Source: Spirochaeta africana DSM 8902 (lineage in GTDB: Bacteria; Spirochaetota; Spirochaetia; DSM-27196; DSM-8902). Taken from it: 64,000 nt of DNA. Each line of letters starts with the position of its first letter. The stretch's first letter is position 1. Shown piece by piece: positions 15,768-26,186 of this stretch. The stretch spans positions 930,001 through 994,000 of the forward strand of contig NC_017098.1 in NCBI RefSeq assembly GCF_000242595.2, written 5' to 3'. The translations under genes were made by a program, and so were the position numbers. The notes beneath the pieces were generated by a model, which had not been told where the DNA came from, searched no databases, and saw nothing but the letters and a program-made list of their open reading frames with translations.

Positions 15768-17927
15768 ATGCGATACCGAAAGACATTCTGGAAAGTTCTC
15801 TGGCTGAATCTGTTCACACCGCTGCTGATATTTATCACGGTGGCCCTGATACTGGCTTTTCTGAACTATCGCAGCTTCTACGCTCTGGAACAGGAAAAAC
15901 TTGAGCTGTCAGCCCGCGAGGCGGTCTCGGAGATGAATGCAGTGCTGGTACGACAGCAGCAGCTGCTGATGGATCTGAGCCGTCTGGCCCCGATTCGAGA
16001 ACTGCTGCAGCTGCCGCCGGTCACTACCGAGGATGAGTATTTCGGGCGGGAGGATGTTCAGATTGCCCGGATTCTGCTGCAGGGGCTGGCGCAGCAGGAA
16101 GGTGTCGATGTTCTGTACGTTGGCGCTGCTGCCTATTCCCAGCTTTTTCTGGATCGCTGGATCAGCCTGCCGCCGGATTACGATGCTCGCACCAGGCCCT
16201 GGTATACCGGCGCGGCGCGTCATGGAGGGTTCTTCCTGACCGACCCCTATGAAACCGCCGAGGAAGGGGTCGAGCAGCTTATCTACAGCGCCGCCTACCC
16301 GATCTTTCAGGATGGCGAGCTGCTTGGGGTGGCTGCCCTGGATACTACATTTGGGTTTATCTCGGAGCAGCTTGAGGAACTGTTGCGTGCATACGGGCTC
16401 GAGATAGCGGTGTACAGCCGGGAATCCGGGAATCTTATCTGGACCGGCGACGGCCCGACCTCGGTGCCGCTGCAGGAAAGCCTGGCAGATTACGGGTTCT
16501 CCGGAGAGGCGGCAGCAGAGCAAGCGGCTGCCATTCTGGATGATCAGCCGCACTACTTCGAAAGCAGGTATGGCTCCGCGCGCGGCGCCCGGTTGATTCA
16601 GGCCCTGCCGGCCGGTGCCGCCGAACAGTGGGGGCTGATGGTCAGTATTGATCAGAGTGGGGTGCAGCAGCGTGTTCTTGCCGGGGTTGTCGGGCCGACG
16701 TTTATCCTGGGACTGGTGTTTCTCGGGTTTCTGGTGCTGGCGTTTGTGCTCACCATTCGCAGTATCCTCCAGCCGTTGAACTCGGTTTCAACCAGCCTGC
16801 AGGAACTCAGTGAGGGTGACGGGGACCTGACGCGTAGCCTGACGGTTGCCACGCGGGATGATATCCGGCGTCTGGCAGATAATTTTAACACCTTTGTTTC
16901 CAAGATCCGCGGGGTCGTGACCTCCATCAAGGCCTCCGGCAGCGATGGCGAGCAGGTGTACCAGGAGGTTCATGTATCGGTAACCGAGACCTCGGCCGCC
17001 AGCAATCAGATAGCTGCCAATATCCGCTCGATCCAGCAGCAGATACAGAACCTTGATCACAATGTGCAGGGGTCAGCCTCGTCGGTAGAGGAGATAACCC
17101 ATAACATCGAGAGTACCGGTGAACAGATTACCAACCAGGCAGCCATGGTAGAACAGACATCTGCTGCCATCACCCAGATTATGTCCTCGCTGGAGAATGT
17201 AGCCTCGATAACTTCACGGAAGCTGGAGGTGGTTGAGCTGCTGATGGATACAGCCAACCGAGGGAAATCCCAGCTGGAAGAGACCAACCGTTCGTTTTTC
17301 GAAGGGGTGGTTGCCCGGATCGATGATATCCAGGCTACCGCTGCAGCTATCCAGGATATATCCTCGCAGACAAACCTGTTGAGCATGAATGCCGCAATCG
17401 AGGCGGCGCATGCCGGGGAATCGGGGAAAGGTTTTGCGGTTGTCGCCGAGGAGATCCGCAAACTTGCCGAGGATGCTGCCCAGAGCTCACGGGATATCTC
17501 GAGGGTTTTGCATGAGGTAACCGAGAGCGTAGCCGATACCAAGCTGCATCAGCAGCAAACCGTAGAGATCTTTGACCGGGTGTTGCAGGAGGTTGCCAGT
17601 ACGCGGGATGCCTTTAACGAGATTAACGCGACTGCGCGTGAGCTGAACGAGGGCGGCCGGCAGATCAACGATGCGGTCAGCTCCTTGAACGAGATTACTG
17701 CCCAGGTAACCGGCAGCTCTACCGAGATCGGCAATGGCGCGGCGGTGATGCTGCAGAACCAGCAGCACCTGCGTGAGATCTCGACCGAGGTAGCCAACGG
17801 TATCGCAGAGCTGTCGCAAGGTGCCCAGGAGATTGCCCATGCAATGGAGTCCATAAGCACCCAGAACGAACACTTGCGCGAAGCTATCGAACGCCTGAAC
17901 TCGGAGGCAGCCAGATTCAAGACCTGA
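15768..17927 (+). CDS. methyl-accepting chemotaxis protein with periplasmic Cache-type sensor
   Basis: 719-residue transmembrane chemoreceptor. TM1 lies near residues 10-32 (FTPLLIFITVALILAFLNY). A periplasmic sensor of about 275 residues resembles dCache (PPDYDARTRPWYTGAARHGG, then FFLTDPYE). TM2 lies at about 309-332, HAMP at about 330-385, then the cytoplasmic signalling domain with hairpin QTNLLSMNAAIEAAHAGESG at about 533. The start at 15768 is preferred over an upstream ATG because GGGGGAA precedes it and it starts just before TM1. It sits alone downstream of tRNA-Leu. Ligand unknown. Confidence 0.93.
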   Translation: MRYRKTFWKVLWLNLFTPLLIFITVALILAFLNYRSFYALEQEKLELSAREAVSEMNAVLVRQQQLLMDLSRLAPIRELLQLPPVTTEDEYFGREDVQIARILLQGLAQQEGVDVLYVGAAAYSQLFLDRWISLPPDYDARTRPWYTGAARHGGFFLTDPYETAEEGVEQLIYSAAYPIFQDGELLGVAALDTTFGFISEQLEELLRAYGLEIAVYSRESGNLIWTGDGPTSVPLQESLADYGFSGEAAAEQAAAILDDQPHYFESRYGSARGARLIQALPAGAAEQWGLMVSIDQSGVQQRVLAGVVGPTFILGLVFLGFLVLAFVLTIRSILQPLNSVSTSLQELSEGDGDLTRSLTVATRDDIRRLADNFNTFVSKIRGVVTSIKASGSDGEQVYQEVHVSVTETSAASNQIAANIRSIQQQIQNLDHNVQGSASSVEEITHNIESTGEQITNQAAMVEQTSAAITQIMSSLENVASITSRKLEVVELLMDTANRGKSQLEETNRSFFEGVVARIDDIQATAAAIQDISSQTNLLSMNAAIEAAHAGESGKGFAVVAEEIRKLAEDAAQSSRDISRVLHEVTESVADTKLHQQQTVEIFDRVLQEVASTRDAFNEINATARELNEGGRQINDAVSSLNEITAQVTGSSTEIGNGAAVMLQNQQHLREISTEVANGIAELSQGAQEIAHAMESISTQNEHLREAIERLNSEAARFKT

Positions 17928-17999
17928 ACCGGGCTCGAAACGCGGACAACCAACTCTTTTCTGTAGCGACGCTGCAGGAATTTCTGTATACTGCGCTCT

Positions 18000-20678
18000 A
18001 TGGAAAGACTCGAAGCCTTTCAGGAACATGTATCAATGAAATTCCAGCTGTACAACGGGCTGCTGCTCCACATGCCTTTTCCCGAGGTGCGGGAGTCCGG
18101 TATGCTGCTGCCACTGTTTTCCTCAGCCTGCAAGCAGGGGATGGAATCCGGCGAGCCGCCACAGCAGATCGTGCGCAGCTTTCTTGGCCATGCCACGGGT
18201 GCAGACAATTCAGCTCAGCCGGGGGCTGCAGCCGGGGATCTTGATGACAGCGACATCGATCCGCTGTTCAGCCTGCTGCGCCTGATCGAACGACAGGTCG
18301 TGCTGTTCGACAGCCTTGAGGACGCCGGTTTTACCCGTATTCATGACATGAAGGGACCAGGTACCCTCCAGGACCTGCTGAACCGTATCGAGCGTAAGGA
18401 TAAGACCCAGGCATACCGGGAGTTCCTGGATTCATATGCCGTGCGAGTGGTACTCACCGCGCACCCTACCCAGTTCTACACCGACGAGGTGCTCACTATC
18501 CTGACGGATCTCGCCGACAGTGTCGAACAGAACGAGTTGAGAAACGTGCATGACTATCTGCTGCAGCTGGCGCAGACGCGTTTCAAGAACCCCCAAAAAC
18601 CGACTCCCCTCGAGGAAGCACACAGCCTGATGTGGATTCTCGAGCATGTGATGTATCGGGTAATCCCCGAGATCCATGCCCGCATGGTAGACGCCCTGAA
18701 TGTGGATCATGCCAGGCGGCTGGAGTACCCGGGAAAGATTCTGCTGGGATTCTGGCCAGGCGGGGACCGCGACGGAAACCCGTATGTAACCGCCGATCTG
18801 ACCGAGCAGGTTGCCGAGCTGCTGCGCACTGCGATTCTGCGCCTGTATCTGCAGGATTTTCTGCAGATCCGGCGTCGGCTCACCTTTACCAGTGTAGTTG
18901 ATGATATGGAGCGCATCCAGCGTCGTCTGGAGGCTGCGGTACAAGGCTGCGGGGCATTTGTTGGCGAATACGAGGCATATGACACCCCGGAAGAACTTCG
19001 TGCCGATCTGCTGCAGGTCTACCAGGCGGTCATGCAGGAGAACGGCGGGCTGTTCAGCGACAGGGTTGCCGGCCTTATCTACAAGGTACAGTGTTTCGGG
19101 TTCCACTTTGCATCGCTGGATGTCCGGCAGGACAGCAGTATCCATGAACGGGTCTGGGGCCGACTGCTCCCGCTGCTGCAGGATGCCGGGGTAGCCGAGA
19201 CATCGGCACCGTATGCCGAACTGGCTGAACCCGACCGGGTAGCCGTTCTTGGACGCATCTGCGAGCAGCTGCAGGGTGTCGAGCCCGAGCGGCGCAAACA
19301 GTGGTGCCGCAGCTGGGCCGATGCCATTGAACAGGACGACGATCATGTAGCTGCTGATGTGCTGCGTTCGCTGGCGGCTATCCGGGTTATCCAGAACCGC
19401 AATGGCGAGCACGGCGCCCATCGCTACATCATCAGTAACACCCAGTCCGATTCGCATGTGCTGGAGGTATTGGCCCTGAGCCTGCTGTCCGGGATCGCGT
19501 CCGGGGAAATCCCGCTGGACGTAGTGCCGCTGTTCGAAACCATCGAGGATCTGCATAATGCCGATGCGGTTATGCGTCGTTTGTACGCGCATCCCCTGTA
19601 TCGGGAGCATCTGCGCAGTCGCGGAGACGACCAGACTATCATGCTCGGATTTTCGGATGGTACCAAGGATGGTGGCTATCTGACCGCCAACTGGGAGATA
19701 TATCGCGCCAAAGAGCGGCTGACCGATCTCGGCCGGCAGCAGAATATCCGGGTTGCGTTTTTTGATGGCCGCGGCGGTCCTCCGGCGCGCGGGGGCGGCA
19801 ATACCCACAAGTTTTACCGTTCCCTGGGGCGCGAGATTGATTCGTCGAGCATCCAGCTGACCATTCAGGGGCAGACCATTACCTCGATGTACGGCATGCC
19901 TGCAGCGGCATCCTACAATCTGGAGCAGATTGTTTCGGCCGGGATAGAGAATAATCTTTTTGTGACCGACTACATGCAGCTTTCAGACGAGGATCGATCA
20001 CTGCTGGATGAACTCAGCCGGCGTGCCCGCGCCGCCTACCGTCGACTGCGCGACAATCCGGTATTTGTGAAGTACCTGGAAAAAATGACCCCGCTTACCT
20101 ATTACGGTCGCACCAACATCGGCAGCCGCCCGGTCAAGCGCGGCGGCACATCGGAACTCAGCCTGAGCGACCTGCGGGCTATACCGTTTGTCGGCGGCTG
20201 GAGTCAAAGCAAGCTCAATGTCCCCGGGTACTACGGTTTTGGCACCGCTCTGCGCGAACTCGAGGCTGAGGGGCGACTGGATGAACTCCAGCGGTTGTGT
20301 GCCGGAAATCTGTTCTTTCGCACCATTATCGAAAACTCGATGCAGAGCCTGACCAAGGCGAACTTCCGCCTGACAGCGGCACACAGCCAGGATCCGGTTT
20401 TTGGCGATTTCTGGCGGGGGCTGAAGCAGGAGGCTGAACAGACGCGCAAGCTGCTGATCGCGATTACCGGGCAGGGTGATTTGCTGGATACCGATCCGGT
20501 TATCAGGGCCTCGATCGAGATGCGCGAAAGCATGATTCTGCCGAGCCTGGTTATCCAGCAGTTTGCGCTCAGTGAGATTCGTCAGCTGCCGGAGGATCAT
20601 CCGCTGCGGCCGCGGCTGGAGAAGCTGGTGGTCAAGTCGCTGGCAATCGGGGTGAATGCCAGCCGCAACTCGGTGTAA
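18000..20678 (+). CDS. ppc: phosphoenolpyruvate carboxylase
   Basis: Adds bicarbonate to PEP to give oxaloacetate, refilling C4 intermediates. 892 residues, normal length. Catalytic motifs visible: VVLTAHPTQF with the key His near residue 155, LGFWPGGDRDGNPYVT, and the glycine/arginine loop FFDGRGGPPARGGG near 590 (most PEPCs have FHGRGGSVGRGGG, so this loop diverges). The C-terminal end is NASRNSV rather than the common QNTG. A TATACT box lies 8 bases ahead of the ATG with no clear ribosome site, so the mRNA might be leaderless; the ATG at 18036 is an alternative start. It converges with malic enzyme. Confidence 0.93.
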   Translation: MERLEAFQEHVSMKFQLYNGLLLHMPFPEVRESGMLLPLFSSACKQGMESGEPPQQIVRSFLGHATGADNSAQPGAAAGDLDDSDIDPLFSLLRLIERQVVLFDSLEDAGFTRIHDMKGPGTLQDLLNRIERKDKTQAYREFLDSYAVRVVLTAHPTQFYTDEVLTILTDLADSVEQNELRNVHDYLLQLAQTRFKNPQKPTPLEEAHSLMWILEHVMYRVIPEIHARMVDALNVDHARRLEYPGKILLGFWPGGDRDGNPYVTADLTEQVAELLRTAILRLYLQDFLQIRRRLTFTSVVDDMERIQRRLEAAVQGCGAFVGEYEAYDTPEELRADLLQVYQAVMQENGGLFSDRVAGLIYKVQCFGFHFASLDVRQDSSIHERVWGRLLPLLQDAGVAETSAPYAELAEPDRVAVLGRICEQLQGVEPERRKQWCRSWADAIEQDDDHVAADVLRSLAAIRVIQNRNGEHGAHRYIISNTQSDSHVLEVLALSLLSGIASGEIPLDVVPLFETIEDLHNADAVMRRLYAHPLYREHLRSRGDDQTIMLGFSDGTKDGGYLTANWEIYRAKERLTDLGRQQNIRVAFFDGRGGPPARGGGNTHKFYRSLGREIDSSSIQLTIQGQTITSMYGMPAAASYNLEQIVSAGIENNLFVTDYMQLSDEDRSLLDELSRRARAAYRRLRDNPVFVKYLEKMTPLTYYGRTNIGSRPVKRGGTSELSLSDLRAIPFVGGWSQSKLNVPGYYGFGTALRELEAEGRLDELQRLCAGNLFFRTIIENSMQSLTKANFRLTAAHSQDPVFGDFWRGLKQEAEQTRKLLIAITGQGDLLDTDPVIRASIEMRESMILPSLVIQQFALSEIRQLPEDHPLRPRLEKLVVKSLAIGVNASRNSV

Positions 20679-20691
20679 GGCAGATGGTGCC

Positions 20692-20713
20692 GGCCCCCGC
20701 CCGGGTGGGGGTC
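20692..20713. terminator. GC-rich hairpin between convergent ppc and malic enzyme genes
   Basis: CCCCCG and the run TGGGGG form a short very stable stem around CCCGGG. There is no T-tract on either side. It lies in the 33-base gap of two convergent genes and could act as a weak bidirectional terminator. Confidence 0.4.
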
Positions 20714-21986
20714 AGCGCAGCTGTCGGGAGAGCTTGCGAAGCGAATCCCGATAGGCATCCCAGTCGTGCATCGGCACGCGGGCAATCCCTTCCTCGGTTG
20801 CCGCGCGAGCTACCGCAGTAGAAACCCACTCCATAACACGCGGGTCGAAGGGTTTGGGAACCAGGTACTCCGGGCCGTACCGGAATTCCTGCCCGTCGTA
20901 TGCGGCGGCCACCTCGGCTGGAACCGGCTCCCTGGCCAGTTCAGCCAGGGCATGGGCGGCGGCGAGTTTCATTCCCTCACTGATGGCCGAGGCCTGGACA
21001 TCCAGCGCACCGCGAAAGATGAAGGGAAACCCGAGCACATTGTTGATCTGGTTGGGGTAGTCGCTGCGCCCGGTGGCCATTACCACATCGCTGCGTGCAG
21101 CCTTTGCTGCCGGATAGGTGATCTCGGGATCGGGATTTGCCATGGCAAAGACTATCGGCGAGGCTGCCATGCTGTTCAGCATATCGGTGGTAAGTACCCC
21201 GGCCACCGATACCCCGACAAAAACATCCGCGTCCGTCAGTGCGTCCGCCAGGGTGCGGGCAGGTGTCTCCCTGGCGAATCGCTGCTTGATCGCATTCAAA
21301 TCCTCCCGCCCGGTGTGCAGGACCCCTTTGGAATCAAGCATCAGCAGGTTCCCGGATGTAATCCCGAGGGATAGCAGGATGTCGCTGCAGGCGACAGCCG
21401 CCGCACCGGCACCGTTTACCACTACCCGGGTTCCGGCAAAGCTGCGGCCGGTCAGCTGCAGGGCATTGATGATCCCTGCCGCAGTGATGATGGCGGTGCC
21501 GTGTTGATCGTCATGGAAGATCGGAATGCTGCAGCGGCGTTTCAGCTCCTGCTCGATGTAGAAGCACTCCGGTGCTTTAATGTCCTCAAGGTTGATCCCG
21601 CCAAAGGTCGGTTCCATCAGCTCCACGGTCCGGATAATCTCCTCGGGGTCGCTGGTGTTCAGCTCAATGTCGAAGACATCAACATCAGCAAATCGCTTGA
21701 AGAGAACCGCCTTGCCCTCCATCACCGGTTTGCTGGCAAGGGCTCCCTGGTTTCCGAGGCCAAGTACCGCACTGCCGTTGCTGACAACCCCCACCAGATT
21801 GGATCGGTTGGTGTACAGCGCCGCCTCCTGTGGATTGGCTGCGATAGCACGTACCGGCTCCGCAACCCCGGGGGTGTAGGCCAGGGACAGCTCGGCTGCG
21901 GTAGAGCATGGTTTGGTTACCTGAATGGCGGTTTTTCCCGGGCGTCCGGGACGTTGGTGATATTCCAGCGCGGGCGAGGGTTTCAT
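20712..21986 (-). CDS. NAD(P)-dependent malic enzyme
   Basis: Decarboxylates malate to pyruvate. The 424-residue length is that of the short bacterial form without a phosphotransacetylase domain. Motifs: [15 protein letters not shown], the divalent metal and substrate region [17 protein letters not shown] with [13 protein letters not shown], and the nucleotide fold [17 protein letters not shown]. Start supported by AAAGGAG. It faces ppc, so PEP carboxylation and malate decarboxylation lie side by side. It is last in a minus-strand run with ptsN, ribA, a helicase and an RNA methyltransferase. Confidence 0.95.
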   Translation of the reverse strand: MKPSPALEYHQRPGRPGKTAIQVTKPCSTAAELSLAYTPGVAEPVRAIAANPQEAALYTNRSNLVGVVSNGSAVLGLGNQGALASKPVMEGKAVLFKRFADVDVFDIELNTSDPEEIIRTVELMEPTFGGINLEDIKAPECFYIEQELKRRCSIPIFHDDQHGTAIITAAGIINALQLTGRSFAGTRVVVNGAGAAAVACSDILLSLGITSGNLLMLDSKGVLHTGREDLNAIKQRFARETPARTLADALTDADVFVGVSVAGVLTTDMLNSMAASPIVFAMANPDPEITYPAAKAARSDVVMATGRSDYPNQINNVLGFPFIFRGALDVQASAISEGMKLAAAHALAELAREPVPAEVAAAYDGQEFRYGPEYLVPKPFDPRVMEWVSTAVARAATEEGIARVPMHDWDAYRDSLRKLSRQLR

Positions 21987-22007
21987 CTGCGGCTCCTTTG
22001 GGTTTGG

Positions 22008-22457
22008 CTATTCGGTTTCGAAGGACTGTACAGCGGTGACGATTGCGGCGTGATCGCCACCAAGAAATATGTCGTCGATGCCGTCCTGCAGCAGGAAGCG
22101 TGACAGGCGGGCCATCAGGGACAGATAGGTGTGGGACTGATCACTGGGGATCAGGATACAGAAGACAGAGTGGACCGGCTCCCCTTCGAGGTACCCGGTT
22201 GGCTGGCGGAAAAGCCCGACCACGGCCTCTATCTCGGTAATGGCATCCAGCCGGGCATGGCTGAGTGCAAAACCCTTGCCAAGGTTTATCTCCTTGGAGC
22301 TGCTGTGTGATCTGATCTCTTCCAGGGCATGAAACTGCAGGCTGCTGGACGCCCGGGGCAGTGCTGATTTGATCATAATTTCCAGGGCTGGCAGATGTTC
22401 TGTTGTTTCCAGATCCAACAGGCGGTGCGGCGCAATCATCTGGGAAAGCGTAATCAT
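22008..22457 (-). CDS. PTS EIIA-type (fructose/nitrogen) phosphocarrier, PtsN-like
   Basis: 149 residues with the EIIA-2 fold: an N-terminal segment MITLSQMIAPHRLLDLE, the phospho-acceptor motif GFALSHARLDAI (His in place of the usual PHxR context), and a C-terminal end LLQDGIDDIFLGGDHAA. Spirochaetes often carry stand-alone EIIA proteins used for regulation rather than transport, and no EIIB/EIIC is adjacent. The start is placed at an ATG with CGGAG upstream; the longer frame adds a non-conserved 23-residue tail. It lies 21 bases before malic enzyme. Confidence 0.8.
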   Translation of the reverse strand: MITLSQMIAPHRLLDLETTEHLPALEIMIKSALPRASSSLQFHALEEIRSHSSSKEINLGKGFALSHARLDAITEIEAVVGLFRQPTGYLEGEPVHSVFCILIPSDQSHTYLSLMARLSRFLLQDGIDDIFLGGDHAAIVTAVQSFETE

Positions 22458-22538
22458 GGGCAAACTCCGATCCTGCGACAGGTTAGATGGAGCGGCCAGG
22501 ACTGTCAAGCATCGATGCCGTACCAACAGAGTGGTGGG

Positions 22539-23141
22539 TTAATACAGGTGTCCCATATGATCCCGTTTGGTCTCCAGATAGAACTCATTGTGCGGATTGG
22601 ACGGGATAACCAGCGGGATTCGCCGGGTTATCATGACCCCTTCCTCCTCGAGCTTGGTAATCTTGTCGGGGTTGTTGGTCAGCAGCGCGATGGAGCGTAT
22701 CTGCAACAGCTGGAGCATCTCGGCGGCCACCCAGTAGTCACGGGCCTCGGCCGGGAACCCGAGATGCAGATTTGCCTGGATGGTGTCCATGCCCTGGTCC
22801 TGCAGATGATAGGCCTTGATCTTGTTCAGGAGCCCGATGCCGCGGCCCTCCTGTTTCAGGTACAGCACGACACCACGTGCCTGCCCGGCCATGTATTCCA
22901 GCGAGGCCTCGAGTTGTTCCCGGCAGTCGCAGCGCAGTGATCCCCAGATATCACCGGTGTGGCATTCGGAGTGAACCCGAACCGGGCAATCCTCCGCCCC
23001 CTCGACCGATCCCTTTACCACCGCGGTGTGTTCCTTGTTGTTGCGGTGATCCATGAATCCGTACAGGGTAAAGTGGCCAAAGCGGGTCGGAAAATCGGCT
23101 GATGCGGTAAGTTCTATCTCTTTGTCGGTCCGTTCTGTCAT
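22539..23141 (-). CDS. ribA: GTP cyclohydrolase II (stand-alone RibA)
   Basis: Opens GTP in the first step of riboflavin synthesis. The 200-residue protein holds the zinc-binding cysteines in HSECHTGDIWGSLRCDCREQ, then GVVLYLKQEGRGIGLLNKIK and the C-terminal LLTNNPDKITKLEEEG. It lacks the RibB (DHBP synthase) domain found in many bacteria. The start at 23139-23141 is the first ATG before the conserved domain. Longer frames run into the helicase gene. No other riboflavin gene lies nearby. Confidence 0.93.
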   Translation of the reverse strand: MTERTDKEIELTASADFPTRFGHFTLYGFMDHRNNKEHTAVVKGSVEGAEDCPVRVHSECHTGDIWGSLRCDCREQLEASLEYMAGQARGVVLYLKQEGRGIGLLNKIKAYHLQDQGMDTIQANLHLGFPAEARDYWVAAEMLQLLQIRSIALLTNNPDKITKLEEEGVMITRRIPLVIPSNPHNEFYLETKRDHMGHLY

Positions 23142-23235
23142 TGGTATCAAAAACCTGCTTCTATCTGTGGGGTAGCTCAGCATACCGGGAGAGACGGCAC
23201 AGGTCAAACCCCCGAGGGTGCAGTGATACCCCTCC

Positions 23236-25230
23236 CTATACCCCGCCAAGCTTCTTGCGCAGCAGCTGAAAATAGTCGGTAGCCTCGGCGGCCTCGACAT
23301 CTGCGGCTGCCTCGGTTTCCTGCAGCAGATGCTGAGGCAGTTCTTCCAGGAAGGGGGAGGGAAGGCATTCCATCTCCTCACGCAGAACCTTTCGGCTTCG
23401 ACAGCTGGTCATAATCAGACGCTGTTTGGCTCGGGTAATCGCTACATAAAACAGGCGCCGCTCTTCCTCGATGTTTGCCGGATCATCCTCTATAGCTCGG
23501 GCATGGGGAATGATGTGCGACTCCACCCCGGCCAGGAATACCACCTCGTGCTCCAGTCCCTTGGCTGAGTGAATCGTCATCAGGTTCACCTTGCCCTCGT
23601 CGTCGTCCGGTTCGTCCTTGGTGGTAAGGCTGATGCGGTTCAGGTAGTTAAACAGGCTTGGATTCATGTTGTCGGGGTTCTTCTCGTAATCCTCGATGCT
23701 CTGGATGAAAATCTCGATGTTCCGCCATTTCCAGGTCGGGATCTTTTCATCCTTGGGATGTTCCTGGAGCAGATACTCCCAGTAATCGATAGCATCGGTG
23801 AGCTCTTTCAGGGTAGAGGCGATCTTGCGCGGGGACAGGATTTTCGGACGAAATGCCTCGATCAGCTGCAGAAAGCTGCGCAGATCGGTTTTGGCGCGTT
23901 CGCTGAAGGGTGAATCGGTGGCGTATACCGCCGCCTGGATCGCGGTGTGCAGACTCCAGTCGTGCATGTCAGCCAGTGACCGCAGCTGCTCCAGGGTGCG
24001 CGCCCCGATCCCGCGTCGGGGAACATTCAGGATCCGCAGCAGGCTCACATCGTCTTCCGGATTCGCCAGGATACGCATGTAGCAGATCATGTCCTTGATC
24101 TCCTTGCGCTGATAGAAGCTGGTTCCTCCGCTCATTTTGTAGGGAATATTCTCCATCAGGAATAATTCTTCGATGGCGCGGGACAGGGTGTTGGTGCGAA
24201 TTAGCACCCCGAACTCCCCGAACTTGATGCTGTCGCGCATGTGGATTCCCTTGATCTGTTCAGCGATAAACTGCGCCTCGTCGCGCTCATTGGCCGGGTA
24301 GGCAATCTCGATCTTGTTCATGCTCTTGGTGCCGGTCCACAGCTGTTTGCCCTTGCGGTTGGTGTTGTTGGCGATCAGGGTGTTGGCAGCCTCCAGAATG
24401 GTTTCGGTGCTGCGGTAGTTCTGCTCCAGCTTGACCTCTTTGAGCTCGGGGTAATCCCGTTCAAAACTGATGATATTCTCGTAGTTGGCACCGCGCCAGC
24501 TGTAGATTGACTGGTCATCGTCGCCGACTACACAGATATTGCGCGATCCATCGGCCAATAGCTTCATAAAGCGGTACTGCCCCATCGAGGTATCCTGGAA
24601 CTCATCCACCATGATATAGCGGTATCTCTCGGTGTACCGGTTAAGAATCTCCGGGTGGGTATCCAGGATGTGGATTGGCAGCATGATCAAGTCGTCAAAA
24701 TCTACGGCGTTGTACAGCTTCAGGTGTCGCTGATAGCTGGCATACAGACCCTGATAGTAGGAGGTGACCTCATCCCAATCACCACGCTTTGTCTTGATAC
24801 GGGAGAAAATCCCCAGGATGTTCTGCGGGTTTTCGTCTTCCATATCAAAGCGTATCTCGCGGGCAGATTCCTTCAGTAGCGATATCTGGTCTACGGTGTC
24901 GTAGATGGAGAAGTTGTCCTTGTAGCCAATCGAGCTGATGGTATCGCGCAGCACCTTTACCCCGAAGGCATGAAAGGTGGATACGGTCAGCTGCGGCAAC
25001 TTCTTGCCGGTGAGTTCGCGCACCCGCTCGGCCATCTCCCGGGCCGCCTTGTTGGTAAATGTCAGTGCCAGAATCTGACTCTGGGGGATGCCCATCTCCA
25101 GCATATGAGCAATACGGAAGGTTATTACCCGGGTCTTGCCGGAGCCGGCCCCGGCAATGATCAGCAGCGGTCCATCGATGGTGCTGGCCGCGATATATTG
25201 TTTCTGGTTGAGTTCAGCTTTGAGATTCAT
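23236..25230 (-). CDS. UvrD/Rep/PcrA family ATP-dependent DNA helicase
   Basis: Superfamily 1A 3'-5' helicase of 664 residues. The order of motifs is complete: Walker A AGAGSGKT (residues 26-33), Ia LTFTNKAAREM, motif II VDEFQD, III GDDDQSIYSWRGA, IV QNYRSTETIL, V VNLMTIHSAKGLEHEVVFL, VI RRLFYVAITRAKQRL. It probably removes proteins from DNA or acts in repair. The C-terminal tail is short compared with UvrD and may lack the Tudor-like RNAP-binding end. It lies 20 bases after the RNA methyltransferase gene and is likely co-transcribed with it. Confidence 0.93.
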   Translation of the reverse strand: MNLKAELNQKQYIAASTIDGPLLIIAGAGSGKTRVITFRIAHMLEMGIPQSQILALTFTNKAAREMAERVRELTGKKLPQLTVSTFHAFGVKVLRDTISSIGYKDNFSIYDTVDQISLLKESAREIRFDMEDENPQNILGIFSRIKTKRGDWDEVTSYYQGLYASYQRHLKLYNAVDFDDLIMLPIHILDTHPEILNRYTERYRYIMVDEFQDTSMGQYRFMKLLADGSRNICVVGDDDQSIYSWRGANYENIISFERDYPELKEVKLEQNYRSTETILEAANTLIANNTNRKGKQLWTGTKSMNKIEIAYPANERDEAQFIAEQIKGIHMRDSIKFGEFGVLIRTNTLSRAIEELFLMENIPYKMSGGTSFYQRKEIKDMICYMRILANPEDDVSLLRILNVPRRGIGARTLEQLRSLADMHDWSLHTAIQAAVYATDSPFSERAKTDLRSFLQLIEAFRPKILSPRKIASTLKELTDAIDYWEYLLQEHPKDEKIPTWKWRNIEIFIQSIEDYEKNPDNMNPSLFNYLNRISLTTKDEPDDDEGKVNLMTIHSAKGLEHEVVFLAGVESHIIPHARAIEDDPANIEEERRLFYVAITRAKQRLIMTSCRSRKVLREEMECLPSPFLEELPQHLLQETEAAADVEAAEATDYFQLLRKKLGGV

Positions 25231-25250
25231 GGGGTCACCTTTATAATCTG

Positions 25251-26114
25251 CTAGGCAGTTTTTCGCAATACGGCCGCGTACAATGGTCCTGCCCCGCTGC
25301 AGGCGTCCGGCAGTACCTGCCAGCCGTATACGGTTGCTTCTGCACCCGGGATCCAGGTGGTGTCCGATCGGGGTGCTGCTGCAACCGGATGTACAGAGAA
25401 TGCTCCCGGGCGCCGCTTGAGTGCCCGGGCGATGACATCATCGTTCTCCCCCTGGTTTACCGAGCAGGTGCTGTAGAGGATGAACCCGCCGGGGGCGGTC
25501 GCATCCAGTGCGGCCAGCAGGATGGTATAGGCCTGCTGTGCCAGCCGTTTGGCTCGTGATGGGCTCCACTTGGCCAGATGCTCTGGAGACTGTACCACAT
25601 GCGCCTCGGAGGAGCAGGGGACATCGGCAATCACCAGCCCGTAGCGATCGCGCTGATGCAGTCCCCAGCGAGTGGCATCATGACCGGTTACCCGTATTGC
25701 TGCCCTGAGCTCCGCTGGCAGATACTGTTCCAGTACCTGATGCAGCCTTCGCCGACGCTGAGAGCTGCGGTCGTTGGCGGTGTGCTCAAAGTGAACCCCG
25801 GCTGCCGCCAGGCGCTGCAGCAGCACCAGTGTTTTACCGCCGGGCGCCGCACACAGATCGAGAACCTGCAGCGCGTCGTCTGTCATCGCAGATCCAGCGG
25901 GTGCCGCGAATCCCGGCAGCGGCAGCAGGCTGGCGGCCCATACCGATGCCGGATCCAGATAATATACATCCCGCAGCCCTTCCTTCAGGGCAAAATGATT
26001 GGTTGGTGCGGTGAATGCTGCCCGCAGAACCGGCCAGCGGTCACCCCATTGCCGGGAGTAGAACTCGTCAAAGCCGGGGCGATCTGTCGACGGGCGGCGT
26101 CGTTTCTGTTTCAT
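25251..26114 (-). CDS. NOL1/NOP2/Sun-type RNA cytosine-5 methyltransferase
   Basis: 287 residues. The SAM-binding motif LDLCAAPGGKTLVLLQRL is followed by motif IV DVPCSSE (Cys near 163) and motif VI YSTCSVNQGEND (catalytic Cys near 214), the two-cysteine arrangement of RNA m5C methyltransferases such as RsmB and RsmF. It lacks the long N-terminal NusB-like domain of RsmB. Substrate (rRNA or tRNA) cannot be told. Divergent from the phosphohexomutase gene. Confidence 0.88.
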   Translation of the reverse strand: MKQKRRRPSTDRPGFDEFYSRQWGDRWPVLRAAFTAPTNHFALKEGLRDVYYLDPASVWAASLLPLPGFAAPAGSAMTDDALQVLDLCAAPGGKTLVLLQRLAAAGVHFEHTANDRSSQRRRRLHQVLEQYLPAELRAAIRVTGHDATRWGLHQRDRYGLVIADVPCSSEAHVVQSPEHLAKWSPSRAKRLAQQAYTILLAALDATAPGGFILYSTCSVNQGENDDVIARALKRRPGAFSVHPVAAAPRSDTTWIPGAEATVYGWQVLPDACSGAGPLYAAVLRKTA

Positions 26115-26186
26115 ATAAAATTAGTGGTAGCAGAAATGGTGGGAAAATGATAGGCTTGCGCCCAAGCAAACCATTCGGAGGGAACC

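Noticed and set aside
18432-19808. 458-codon minus-strand frame inside ppc
   Set aside because: Shadow of PEP carboxylase, whose motifs are complete on the plus strand.
23142-23381. 80-residue N-terminal extension of RibA
   Set aside because: It overlaps the helicase coding end in another frame and is not conserved in GTP cyclohydrolase II.
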